Made by a program: the position numbers and the translations under genes. A stretch of DNA of 64,000 bases from Cryptococcus deneoformans JEC21 (taxonomy: Eukaryota; Basidiomycota; Tremellomycetes; Tremellales; Cryptococcaceae), in NCBI RefSeq assembly GCF_000091045.1, contig NC_006681.1, positions 584,287 to 648,286 on the forward strand. Direction: 5' to 3'. Below, in pieces: positions 36,801 to 47,161 of the stretch (position 1 is its first letter; every line of letters begins with the position of its first letter). The notes below the pieces were generated by a model. That model did not search any database, was not told where the DNA came from, and saw only the letters and a list, made by a program, of their open reading frames with translations.

Positions 36801-37399
36801 CTATGTTACAGATAGGACGCCTGAATACGAAGAGCTGACGAAAAATGCAGTCTGCACAAAGCAAAGCGTATAATGCCAATATCCGAAGGATGGTACTCGC
36901 TGACGCTATGGCCAACAACATCAAGAGCCCCCCGCACCCATGTAAGCCGCATAATCGCTGTCAAAGGTGATGGATGAAATGGCTAAAGCAGGATGACACT
37001 ATAGTTGAGAACGAGATCAAGACCCATTTCCGGCTCAAAGCCAAGGCTATTCGCCAGCAGATCGAAAAGTACGTCCATGTTTAGTGAGACATATAACATA
37101 ATGCTTATATCGCGTATCACAGGTGGAGAGAAATGGACGATAGTAAAGAAGTGGAAGCCGACTATTGGGGTGGAGCTCATACGTCCGCGGCCTCTGCGCT
37201 TTCCAATCGATCATTCGAGGCTGCCGCAAAGGAAGTCTTACGACTGCTGGATGAATTGGAGGGGAAAGTGCAGCCTGTTCCAAAGGCCGAAGAGGAGGCT
37301 AGGATTAAGTCCCCGAAGGAGGAAAAGAAGAAGTCCTCTTCTGTGATATGGAACAAGATGATTGGTGGTAGCAAAAAGAAGTCGAAGAAAGATGTTTAA
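33807..37399 (+). CDS. Large E2 ubiquitin-conjugating protein with UBA and zinc-cluster regions (BIRC6/UBE2O-like)
   Basis: Putative ubiquitin-conjugating enzyme of unusual build. It starts at 33807 with [20 protein letters not shown], a UBA domain of about 40 residues. A very acidic region follows (Asp/Glu runs), then [23 protein letters not shown]. After a splice at 34606/34658 a Cys/His-rich segment appears: [13 protein letters not shown]...CLF and [17 protein letters not shown], which resembles an IBR zinc module. The C-terminal third holds a full UBC domain: [27 protein letters not shown], then [20 protein letters not shown] with the catalytic Cys, and [21 protein letters not shown], a wording shared with BIRC6 and UBE2O. 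The tail is Lys-rich ([16 protein letters not shown]) and stops at 37397-37399. About ten introns. Confidence 0.85.
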
Positions 37400-37896
37400 T
37401 ATTGTATAGAATCTTCGGCTTTTCAATATGTAACGTTGTTTGTATCTCTGTATGCTCATGTAACATTTGTTTTCTGGTACACTATCATGAATCAGTTTAT
37501 GGAAATGGAAAGAGTCTTATTTACACATGCGTCATCTAGTGGCCGTGCTTAGAAAGTACTCAGCTCTAATGATAATAATGGAGAAAGTTGCAAGTGCATG
37601 CAGTGTCTCCATTCATAATATTGAAAGGCACGTTAGGCGCGCCAGGAGGAAAAAGTCAAGCCTGATAAAATCAGCCTTTAAATGTTTGTTTCTTGGCGCG
37701 CCTGTTTTGATCCCGCAGGAATGTGGTTGTCTGTTAGTTTACGCCAGGTCGATTCCCAGGATACACCAGAGCACCTCTCAACTTTCATCCATCTCTCGAA
37801 CCCCTTTTTCCTGCGTCCACACTGTCTCTCTTGGATTCTAGAAGGACACCCAAGAGAGAGTTTTTCTTCTCCCAATTTTTCGCCACTTCGAATCAT
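37400..37896. promoter_or_regulatory. Intergenic/promoter with twin GGCGCGCC sites
   Basis: The left half is 3' UTR-like and AT-rich. Two identical GGCGCGCC octamers lie at 37636-37643 and 37695-37702, 59 bp apart start to start and about 195-260 bp before the next start codon. The core resembles E2F or MBF cell-cycle sites (GCGCGCC/GGCGCG). Their function here is inferred. Confidence 0.5.
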
Positions 37897-39403
37897 CATG
37901 CAATCTCCCTTGAAGGGCACCGGCAGGCCCGGTATCATCACCAGCTTCGACGAGACCAGGGCCATTAAGAGAAGGCGAGGAAGGAATGTAGATGTTATTG
38001 GGACGTGAGTATCTTATCGCTGTAACTGGATGCACGGTTGAATGCTGATATGGGATGTAAGCATGCCAACACCGCGCTCTCATCAACTTCCTACTCCCGA
38101 GACTGTGCGCCGGCCGTCAAAGTCAGAAGTTTCTCAAGATGAGCCAACCCTGTCGTCTCAACTACCCACGCCCCAGACTCAGCGTCACCGCCGACATGCG
38201 TCACCAAAAAGCGGTGATGCATTTCCCGCTTCACCATCGGGTCAAACAACATTTTACCTCGCCGCCAATCACCCAACATCTCGCGCGGAAATCTCACGTC
38301 GTCGGCCAGGGTTGATGTTCGCTCAACAAATGGGCCTGATTTCATCAAGCATCTCGAGAGGTGTAGGTGTAGGTATGGGCGGACATACGATAGGGCAACA
38401 AAAGGTGGACTTGGTCCAGGCGACCAGCCATGAGGACAACCCGTTTCTCGTGTCAAAGGCGGATGAACAAACAATGGATGTACCAGTTGGATTGGCTTCT
38501 CCCGGTGCCATAACGACCCATCGACCAGGAGACCTGAGTTCGGATACCGAAGATGATGCCGAACCCCTTTGCTCCTTTACCCTCTTAAAACAATCTCCCG
38601 CTCGCACCCAACCTTCATCATCTATCCAACCCTCTCCTGTTTATCCTGCCAGCGGTCTCCTTTCTCCACCACCTACCAAACCCGCACCTCGTATAGCAGA
38701 TCCCAACTCTAAAACTGTTCTCACCCGTGCAGAGCATGCCGCCAAAATAGCCTCCCGTCGCAAAGCGGAAGAACGTCGCCAAATGCTTGATGTCGAGCAC
38801 AACCCCTTCCTCATTAAACCAGGTGAACCGTCAACCCGTCGTGCGGGACCTATCGTCGATGAAGACCAGCCCACCGTGACGTACCTCTTCAGAGGTGCTA
38901 AACGCGTGTTTGCCAACCCACTCTGGAATTCAAAGATGCCTTTCCCAAGAGCGGAGTTACCTCCTGAGGACGATGATTTCGAGCCTCATCCTCTGCCCAA
39001 ACCAAAGCTCCTCTGGCCAGAAGGTCCATCTCCCTCCAAAAGAATTAATCTCGAAAAGGTGACCCGATCCAGCACTCCCTCGCCCTCTCGCATTGCTGGT
39101 CTTTCGCCGGAGTCATCACCCGTCGCAACACCTACCATTCTTCGTCGCTTTGGTGGTACTTCTCTTTCAACAGATAGCCCCAATCCTCTAGGTGTAGGGC
39201 AGGGCGCATTTACGGACGATGAGAATGACTTGAATCATCAGGATGCGGAGGGAGAGTCTGATTTTGAGCCTGAAGAGGAGCAGGAAGAATTGCCTGTGCG
39301 GAGAGGATTATTGTTTGGAGGTACAGGGATGAAGCGGGATAGACCATCGTCCCCGGGAGGAACTAGGACGGTGAAAAAGCTGAAGGGGGCTGAGAGACTG
39401 TGA
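37897..39403 (+). CDS. Disordered nuclear-type protein with NPFL repeats, unknown function
   Basis: Two exons; the start is the ATG at 37897 (MQSPLKGTGRPGIITSFDETR), followed by KRRRGRNVDV, a basic patch suited to nuclear import. An intron at about 38005-38063 leads to a 450-codon exon. Sequence marks: several SP/TP sites (LPTPETVRRPS, LPTPQTQR, RSSTPSPSR) typical of CDK targets; DNPFLVSK and HNPFLIKPGE, two near copies of an NPFL motif; VTYLFRGAKRVFANPLW, the only clearly folded-looking block; an acidic tail (ESDFEPEEEQEELP); and a final basic stretch. It stops at 39403. A cell-cycle-regulated protein is suggested by the CDK sites and by the GGCGCGCC pair upstream. No family recognised. Confidence 0.72.
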
Positions 39404-39780
39404 TTTCGTCATAGCAAGTTTTCGTGGGAAGAGCTGGGGGAACTATGAAGGAACAGTGTTTTGTTCATTACAAGCGTATTCATATTTATTGCTATATTTT
39501 AGCTGTACATAGGCATTTAATCATAGCTTGCAGTGATCTTGATGAATGCGAGTTCGTGCACTTTGCTATATATGCCTGGATTATTGTTTTGATTGGCGAT
39601 TGGTGATGATGGCGTTATTATGGATAACCCATATCATATCGCATATCACCGAGGGAATCTGAAAACTAGACCGTAGTGATGATTCATCGTTCAAGAGTTT
39701 CTTTCTTGTATTTCACTCATACTCCATCGACCACTTTCTTATCTCTTAAAAGCACCTGAACAGTTCGGTATAGGAAGATC
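39404..39780. other. Intergenic, AT-rich, no gene seen
   Basis: 377 bp with a high A+T share. It holds the 3' UTR of the previous gene and the promoter of the thioredoxin-like gene. Nothing else is noted. Confidence 0.45.
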
Positions 39781-40438
39781 ATGCCAATTACAGAAACCAC
39801 CTACCCTCCTTCCCCATCCACCATCGATTCCTCTGGCTCTCCGACATTCCTTATTTTCTATTCTGATGCTCAAGATGGGCGTATGTGGTGTTCTGTACGT
39901 ACGACGCTACCATCCTTGTGCTACTATATATGCACAGGCAATCGGCTTGGAAATCTTACTCCTGTGTTTCTATATTATAGCACTGTAGAGATGTGGAAGG
40001 GGTCGTCAAATCAGCCTTTCAAGGTGGATCAAAACCTCGTTCGTAGTTTTTCAGGAGTGATATGCCTGCGAACTTCAAGTGCTTCGTTATTTTGCTGACT
40101 GTGTGTCGATCACGTAGGAGGAATCATAACATACATCGGAAACTACACTCAGTACGCAAATTATCAAGGTCGTAGTCGTGCGAACAGGTCGTCGGCATAC
40201 TGACCTCCCTTATGGTTGATTCCGAAATAGATGGAAAACACCATCACATCCCGCTCGATCAGCATATGGTGTAAAGAGTGTTCCGACCATCATCAAGCTC
40301 GAGAACGTGGGTTATCCTTGCGCCATAGGTCAATAAATACGAAGTTAATAATCGTGTAATTAGGGTAAAGAGACGGGAAGGGCTACCAAGATGGAGATTC
40401 TTAACTCAAGCAAGTTTGAGGAGTTCTTGGGGGTATAA
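39781..40438 (+). CDS. TXNDC17/TRP14-like thioredoxin-fold protein
   Basis: Small cytosolic-type thiol oxidoreductase. Four introns must be removed. Exon 1 starts MPITETTYPPSPSTIDSS and ends FYSDAQDGRMWCS; the splice to HCRDVEGVVKSAFQGGSKP creates the redox motif WCSHC. Next comes GIITYIGNYTQ, then after another intron WKTPSHPARSAYGVKSVPTI with the cis-proline region (SVPT), and finally IKLENGKETGRATKMEIL, ending KFEEFLGV at the TAA at 40436-40438. The length, about 130 residues, and the WCxxC with an insert before it fit the thioredoxin-like DUF953/TXNDC17 group. The open frames alone would miss it, because each exon is short. Confidence 0.82.
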
Positions 40439-41154
40439 AGCTTAGATGAAGCACCTGCCGGGGTACAAGTGAAAGCAGGTCAAAATATGTATGTCCTTAA
40501 GCTACTAACGGACAAAACGCTTCATCACCACACCAGGGCCACTCAATATGGAACATCATTATCGTCGTCATCTCACTACTCACTATCACAATCTCCGGAT
40601 AGCATTTACCTGATACTCTGCCTTTTTCACTTTGCATATTTCCCCTCGTAGATTTATTCGGTAAGCGAGCCAACTGACCTCAGTACAACGGGTCAATATC
40701 CGCTTTACTCCACGTACATCTGTTGTCAATAGTGTGAGTAGTTAAGATTTTGATTGTGGGCCTCAAATCATGCACAATTGAATGAAGGTTTATATTTTGG
40801 GTTTTACATGTTTTATATAAAATAGATAGCGAAAAGAAGGATCACGGCTAAAGTGCTATACTACCACTAAATCTCACAACTCAGTTTCCAAATTAGAAAG
40901 AAAGACATCGCGGTAAAAGTTAAAAGCGCAAAAATAAATCATTTCCAACCCCCTCGCCTCTCGCAAAAATTACGAAAAGGTATGCGAAGAGGAATCACAA
41001 TAGACCGCTACGGTCAACCCTCCTTTCTCGGGCTATCGGAGATCGCCCCTTGAGCGCAAAAAGGCTCATATAATGAAGGTCGGTGACGCTGCTGGCCATG
41101 ACGAAGACTTGCGTTAACAGTTGAACGAAAAACAAACTGAAGGGCCATTTTCAA
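40439..41154. other. Intergenic, convergent 3' flanks
   Basis: About 700 bp between two converging genes. It is AT-rich around 40740-40960. No ORF above noise; the His/Met-rich gene seems to have a long 3' UTR here. Confidence 0.45.
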
Positions 41155-42663
41155 TTACGCAGCAGCGGCCGCAGGAGCTGGGGAAGTAGCAGAGGAAGGA
41201 GAAGTACCCCTCATCTCATAATCAAACTGGGCGAAACGACCACCAAATCCTCGTCGGCCGTGATGGTCATGGTGTCGACCAAAGTGGTTAGGGTGGGGAA
41301 GGAAAGGAGCGCGTGGACCTTGCTCATTGGACATAAACTCGGGAGGGGGAGGGGGACCGCAGTGATGTCGACCGTGCATGGGCATGTGCTTGGGTCCGCC
41401 TTCACCTCGACCGAAAAAAGCATCGGGGCCCATGCCGCTCATAGGACCGAAAGAGCAGCCGTGCATGCCGCGTAGACCGCCCTTACCACGAAAGCCTCGA
41501 GGACAATGACGACCGCCCATGTCCATGCCCATGCCCATGCCCTTGCCCATGCCCTTGCCCTTGCCCTTGCCCTTGCCCATGCCCTTGCCCATGCCCTTGC
41601 CCATGCCCATTTCGAACTCCGGAACAAAAGGAGGAGGGGGAGGAGGGTGCTCGCCGTCAAAGCCCATACCAGGAATAGCTCGCATATCCATACCCATGGG
41701 ACCCATATAACGGCCCTTGCCGTGGCCCATACCCTTCATACCCCTGTGTTGGGCCTTACCGCGGCCTCGACCACCAAACGCAAGGCCGCCGCGCATACCG
41801 GCGTAATACTCAGCGTACTTCTTTTCACCTTCGGAGATGGTGGCAGCAGAGTAAGTCTCAGAGTCGGAGACAGAGGGGGAAGCGGAATCGGACTCGGAAG
41901 TGGTGGCCTGCTTCTCGGCAGGCTTCTGAGCAGCAACCTCGTCGTCAAAGGCATATTTGTGGTGTCGGCGATCATGGCGGCCACGTGGACCGAAAAAATC
42001 CTTCATGTACTTTTTGTGGCTATCGAGACCGGACTCGGCTTTAACCTCCTCAAAAGAAGGAGGGGAGTAAGCACGATGGTGTCGATGCTTGTGACCAGTG
42101 CCATTAATACGCTTGGCAAACTTACCACCATGCTTGCCATGCTTATGGTGCTTGCCAAAGCCGCAACCAAAGGCAAACTCAGGAGGGAAAGGCCCGTCAA
42201 AAGTCAAGCCGGGAGGACCGCGATGGAATATGGCGGGATGAGGAGGCATAGACCCGTCAAAATGGAAGGGCATAAAGCCAGGAGAAGGACCCATGAAGTC
42301 ACGAGGGCGGTAGAAGTGCCCATGGTGGTGATCGAAGCCACGGTGGCGAGGACGGGCCTGGTCGTCATTGTTATCGAGCTCAGGAGAGCCAATTCGGAGA
42401 TTCATAGCACCTTCAACTATGAGTGGCAAAAAGTTAGTGATGATTTCAAAGTAGATGGCAAGGAAAAAAGGAAACGTACTGATGGTGTCGGGAGTATCAT
42501 CTTTGTTTGACCTCCTGGCCTCGGAAACCAAGGTCTCAGTCTCGGTAACGGGAGTAGGAGTAGCAGATTTCTCAGTGACCATCTGAGTGACGATTTCGAA
42601 GCCGTCGATGTCATCAGACGTAATCTTCTCATTGGTGTTATTGTTGGTGGCGGGGAGCTGCAT
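41155..42663 (-). CDS. His/Met/Gly-rich low-complexity protein with MGKG repeats
   Basis: No known family recognised. It starts at the ATG at 42661-42663 (MQLPATNNNTNEKITSDD). One intron (about 42419-42480) joins DTI to IEGAMNLRIGSPELD. About 480 residues, with extreme composition: His clusters (RGFDHHHGHFYRP, GKHHKHGKHGGKF, GHKHRHHRAYSPP), Gly/Met/Arg segments (MRGGLAFGGRGRGK, GMKGMGHGKGRYMGPMGMDM), and at 41514-41612 an in-frame tandem of GMGK and GKGK units, with a hexamer DNA repeat of CCATGCCCTTGC type. FVPEFEMG, an acidic SDSASPSVSDSETYS part and an Ala-rich end (SPAPAAAAA) complete it. His and Met in this pattern could bind copper, zinc or nickel, and Gly/Arg/Met-rich tracts also favour condensate formation. 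Neither is proven. The divergent neighbour is SCOT. Confidence 0.82.
   Translation of the reverse strand: MQLPATNNNTNEKITSDDIDGFEIVTQMVTEKSATPTPVTETETLVSEARRSNKDDTPDTISTFPFFLAIYFEIITNFLPLIVEGAMNLRIGSPELDNNDDQARPRHRGFDHHHGHFYRPRDFMGPSPGFMPFHFDGSMPPHPAIFHRGPPGLTFDGPFPPEFAFGCGFGKHHKHGKHGGKFAKRINGTGHKHRHHRAYSPPSFEEVKAESGLDSHKKYMKDFFGPRGRHDRRHHKYAFDDEVAAQKPAEKQATTSESDSASPSVSDSETYSAATISEGEKKYAEYYAGMRGGLAFGGRGRGKAQHRGMKGMGHGKGRYMGPMGMDMRAIPGMGFDGEHPPPPPPFVPEFEMGMGKGMGKGMGKGKGKGKGMGKGMGMGMDMGGRHCPRGFRGKGGLRGMHGCSFGPMSGMGPDAFFGRGEGGPKHMPMHGRHHCGPPPPPEFMSNEQGPRAPFLPHPNHFGRHHDHHGRRGFGGRFAQFDYEMRGTSPSSATSPAPAAAAA
41514..41612 (-). repeat. In-frame hexamer/dodecamer tandem coding for (GMGK/GKGK)n
   Basis: On the plus strand the units CCATGC and CCTTGC alternate without interruption for about 95 bp. 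On the coding strand they read GCATGG and GCAAGG, i.e. Gly-Met and Gly-Lys dipeptides. Such a tandem is prone to unit gain and loss, so strain-to-strain length variation is likely. Confidence 0.8.
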
Positions 42664-43482
42664 TGTAGTTCTGGTTATTGAGGGATAGTGAATAGCGAAT
42701 GATAGAAGGGATGTCAGAATTGACTTTGTGAATGGGAATTGATCCAGAAATGGACAGTTTATAAACCTTTTGCTCGAACAAGAAGCTTAAGTCCCGCAGT
42801 CGAAGAGATTGCACATGTCTGCAATGCAAAGGAACCGGAGTAACTTTTGCCACCCACTTCCGTAGCAGCCTGGGTCATCACTCAGGCCCTTCCTGCCGCT
42901 CGCCGTCCCTTATGTCTCTTTTTCTGTTCTTCATATCCAGATCGACTGCGAGCGGCTCATTTTGCGCATGAATTGAATGACGGAAGCAGAGGAAATGAGT
43001 GTGAGAAGTGGAGAAATTACGCGTCTGCGCGCGCAGCAACACACAGCAACATGTTGCCGATCACCGAGGTTAGTCACCAAGACTCAGAGGAACCCGAAAG
43101 TCCAACCAGCGAGCCTGAAATTAAAAGGCTTTGGGTGACTGACTGAAAGGCTCACCATCTCCGCACCTAAAAAAGCGGGCAATTTATCTAACAAGATGTG
43201 GCAATTAAATACTTACGCTGATTGGTAGAAAAAAGTGGCCGCCGCGGACGGAGACGGAATTGCCCATGCCCCCATTAGAACCGCATCGGCATCCGGTTAT
43301 GGTGGAGCCGGCGCCCTGTTAATCTTTTTTGGTGATTGGCGACGCGAGATGTTTTTAAGTCGACCAGTGTTCATCTTCATATATAAGACAAATCAAGAGC
43401 CCCACGTTTGCCCCTCATTCTGCTTTCGTTTCCTCCGCTTTGTATACACTCCCCTCTCATACTAGAGCTTAGAATTAAAATA
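42664..43482. promoter_or_regulatory. Long divergent promoter between the His/Met-rich gene and SCOT
   Basis: About 820 bp, one of the longer gene-free stretches in the window. A GC-rich patch (CCGCCGCGGACGGAG near 43239-43254) lies about 230 bp before the SCOT start, and a G+C-poor block sits nearer the leftward gene. No ORF of merit. The length suits a strongly regulated pair. Confidence 0.45.
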
Positions 43483-45402
43483 ATGATCAGAACAGCCCTT
43501 CCCACCACCCGTGCCCTTGCCCGCTCAAGAGTCCTCCACCGAGCTGCTGCTCTTGCCCGACCTGGTGCCATCACTGCCTCTCGGTATATCAACACCGAAC
43601 CCGTCAAGGGCTCTCCTTCAGACCTCAAATCCGTCCCTTCCCAAGGCACTCATGGCCGATCTCGTATTACTCCCAGCGAAAAGTCGAAGGTCTGGCCCGA
43701 TGCAAAGACTGCTATCAGAGACATTAAGAACGGTCAAACTATCTTGTCCGCTGGTTTTGGACTCTGTGGTACTGCCGAAACTATCATAAAGGCTATGAGG
43801 GAGAGTGACTTGAAGGACTTGACTGTCGTCTCCAACAACGCTGGTAACGCCGGTACCTACGGTCTCTGTGAGTTTACAGCTTTCAAGACTTTTTTTTCTT
43901 GGCGCCAATAGAAACGCGGCGTTAGAGCTCGTTTGCGCCGCGCTCTGAATGACGTCGAATGATAGAAGGCTAATGACGCATCTCCCAACGACAGCTCCCC
44001 TTATCACCTCTAAACAGATCAAGAAAATGATCTTGTCTTATCTCGGTACCAACAAGGGCCTCCAAGATGCCTACCTTTCCGGTGAAATCGAAATTGAGCT
44101 CTGTCCCCAGGGTACCATTGCCGAGAGACTCCGAGCTGCTGGTGCAGGTATGCCCGGTTTCTTCACCAGGACTGGTGCTGGTACAGATGTCGAAACTGGC
44201 GGTATCCCTCAAAAGTGGTCCAAGCCTGATGCCGATGGCAAGCAGACTATCGCTATCCCTGGTGTGAAGAAAGACACTCAGGTGTTTGACGGCAAAAAGT
44301 TCCTCTTCGAGCCTGCCATTCACGGTGATGTCGCTGTTTTCCGAGCTTGGAAGGTTGACAAGGCCGGTAACTGTGTCTTCAGGTGTGTCTCCTCTCTTAG
44401 TGAAAATGTCAATAATAAGCTGATGGTCGTAGGTACACTACCCGAACTTTTGGTCCTCTTGTTGCCCGAGCTGCCAAGCTCTCCATCGTCGAGGCGGAGA
44501 ACATTGTCGAGATCGGCGAGCTCGACCCTATGGAGATCGACCTCCCCGGTATTTTTGTCGACCGAGTTGTCCCTGCCACCGAGGACAAGCAAATCGAAAT
44601 CTTCACCACCCGAGAGGAGAACGAGAATGTCTCTCCCTCTTCTGGCGAAGAGACTTCTGTAAATAAGAGCGTTGGTCAGGCTCAGCGTGAGAAGATCGCT
44701 CAACGAGCGGGCAAGGAGCTTTATGATGGTGCCTACGTCAACTTGGGCGTTGGTATCCCCGTCTTGGCGGCTAACTACTTGCCTGATGGTATGAAAGTCT
44801 GGGTCCAGAGTGAGAACGGTATCTTGGGTATGGGCCCTTACCCAACCAAAGAGGAGGTGGACGCGTATGTTTAATTTCCTTCTTTTTTTTCACAGAATCC
44901 ATCCTGACCTTGTCACACCAGCGACATCATCAACGCCGGTAAAGAAACCGTAACCCTCGTTCCTGGTGCTTCCGTATTCGATTCCTCCGAGTCCTTCGGT
45001 ATGATCCGAGGTGGTCACGTCGACGTATCCATCCTCGGTGCCATGGAAGTTTCTGCCAACGGTGATCTCGCCAATTACATGATTCCCGGCAAGCTCGTCA
45101 AGGGTATGGGCGGCGCCATGGACCTAGTCTCCAATCCTGACGAGACCAAGATCGTTGTTGTCACCACACATACCGACAAACACGGTCGACCCAAGATTGT
45201 CGAGTCCTGCAAACTCCCCTTGACTGGTGTGTCTGTCGTTAGCAGGATTATTACCGACCTCGCTGTCTTCGACGTTGACAGGACCGGCCAGAACGGTGGC
45301 GGCCTCGAGTTGATTGAGATTGCTGAGGGCGTTAGTCTCGAGGAAGTCCAGGAGAAGACTGGCGCTACCTTCAAGGTTAGGGAGCCTCTCGGCAGGTTCT
45401 AG
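43483..45402 (+). CDS. Succinyl-CoA:3-ketoacid CoA-transferase (SCOT), mitochondrial
   Basis: Moves CoA from succinyl-CoA to acetoacetate (ketone-body use), or performs the related acetyl/succinyl exchange. The start is the ATG at 43483, with [20 protein letters not shown] as mitochondrial leader. The alpha half has [39 protein letters not shown], and after an intron [27 protein letters not shown] with GTDVETGG. The beta half has [23 protein letters not shown] and [14 protein letters not shown], whose Glu in SENG is the catalytic residue that forms the CoA-thioester. The end reads [19 protein letters not shown] and [13 protein letters not shown]. Introns lie near 43868-43994, 44382-44434 and 44865-44920. 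All domains are intact; identity is certain. Confidence 0.95.
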
Positions 45403-45659
45403 GGGGTGTGTGAAGATTGCGTTTGATTATCGTAAGAAGTTTATGACCTAAAGGATATAAAAGTGTACATATGGTAGTAATAGACATGTAGAGGACTCGA
45501 TATAGACTGTAGACTTTGCATGTTTGGACGTTTCTTTCTTGATGCATTGCATTTCTTATCTGATTGAATTGCGCGACTTATCCGAGTCTTAGCTTTATGG
45601 ATCTACATCGCCTGATTCTTTGTACACGTACATTTAGCCATGAACAAAAGCCCTAAACA

Positions 45660-46649
45660 TTAAGCATTGAGGGAAGCATCCTTCGCTGCTCCTTTTCCCT
45701 TTATACCACCCTTCGCTTCTCTTTTCTTTCTCAACATCTCCATCCTTTGCTTCAATGCCATGACTCTCGAATCCGCGTCTTCTCTATATCCCAAACTCCA
45801 TCAGCAAGATTCAACCGACTTATAGAGAACCGAAGACGTACTGTGCCCTCTCTTCCTCCTCTAATCTCGCCATGATATCCTCTCTCTCTTCTCTTTGCAA
45901 TCTCTCCTTTCTCTCAGCTTCACTCTCTTCAGGTTCTTCCTTCTGTTCTTCCTGCTGCTCTTCACCCGCCTGTACAATCCTTACTGGCGCAGCTTCGTAA
46001 CTCGCCTGGCCGGGTATGATGTCTTGTTTATACGTCGTCTTTCGCTTCGCGGCACGATTAGCTTGCGCTTGCGATATGGCTGTAGGTGGTGCGGCAGGTG
46101 CTGATGGGTCTGGTGCTGAGGAATCTTCGGCGAGTGAAGCTAAAAAGTCGTCGAGTTCTGCATCCCCCGTCCTGGCTGCTATTGCTGGTCCAGGTGCTGT
46201 TGAAGGGGAAGGGGGAGCTTCAGATTGTGGTTCAGGTGCAGGACGGTTCTTCGCCGAGAAGAAACCCGCTGGTAAACCCGATGGTCCATCGTTCCCATCA
46301 TATGGACCTTCTCCGCTATGCGGCTGTGGTTGTTGGGTGACTTTGGGACGTTTAGAAGATGACCCGGCTATGACTTCACTTTCGGGGCGGGGACGTTTTG
46401 CTCGTTCGATTTTTTCTCTCTCTGCCTTTTCACGTGCGACGGAAGTGCGATGTTGTTTTGTGAGAAGATGGGCATCCCATTGTTTCACTGAAGAAATAAG
46501 GCTTGGTATCGAGTGTCATAGAGAGCAAGTAGGCGTACCTGGGACAGCACAAATGGAGCAACGAAGTACACCAGACACATTGTAGGTGGCATAAGGATGA
46601 TTTATTTTTGCTTCGGCTTTCTTTGCTCGCAGGAGGGATTTTGCGTCCA
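45660..46649 (-). CDS. ZNF830/CCDC16-like C2H2 zinc-finger protein
   Basis: Nuclear protein of the ZNF830 group, linked in animals to splicing and chromosome stability. It starts at the ATG at 46647-46649: MDAKSLLRAKKAEAKINHPY, then ATYNVSGVLRCSICAVPVKQWDAHLLTKQH, a single CX2C..HX5H finger spanning an intron. A basic segment (REKAEREKIERAKRPRPESE) and SGLPAGFFSAKNRP follow; the GLPxGFF motif is a hallmark of this family. A middle DDFLASLAEDSS and a final charged coiled-coil region (EEREDIMARLEEEERAQ) are then joined by a splice to EDADSRVMALKQRMEMLRKK, ending KDASLNA at 45660. The last exon lies beyond the end of the main open frame. Confidence 0.85.
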
Positions 46650-47161
46650 TTTTTAGGTGAATCGGGAAGGGGTTAGCGCATCAAGATAACGTTGTCGAAC
46701 GAAGTAGAACTGGCAAACGACTTATATCCTTCTAATACGGCGCGGAAGCAAAAGGCACCATAAGTGGGATTATAGTGTCCAGATCGTAGTGCGTTCGTGT
46801 TTGGCTCACCCAGCACAAATCACGATTGATTGTTTGTTTGCAGTAGTATGGCTCCCCTAGGTATGAGTTGCAAGCTGCTCGCTGTCTCCGCTATGCCTTG
46901 TCGGCCCCTTGCATTATTTCCGCTATGTCTGAGACCCAACGGCCAGAACCAAACCATGCATGCCTGAGGCGGATACCATTATACGGCCGAAAAATTAGGT
47001 CAGTCAAAAGTGGAGGCCAGCAACAAGCAAATAAATCACGCCCAGACACGGACGGACGAAGAAGTCTTAAAGACGAGAGGTGTACATTTCCTTTTCCACT
47101 TTCTTTTTACGTATACGACAACACAAAGGAGGCTTTTCTGACCACCTAGGGCTACTCAGAT
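46650..47161. promoter_or_regulatory. Divergent promoter, ZNF830-like / MSC7-like
   Basis: About 510 bp between opposing starts. A short frame at 46868-47149 uses non-ATG or weak starts and shows no protein character. Nothing else is noted. Confidence 0.45.

Noticed and set aside
41506..42510. 334-codon open frame on the plus strand
   Set aside because: Exact antisense shadow of the His/Met-rich gene. Repeated Ala-His-Ala-Leu reflects the reverse reading of the GMGK repeat.
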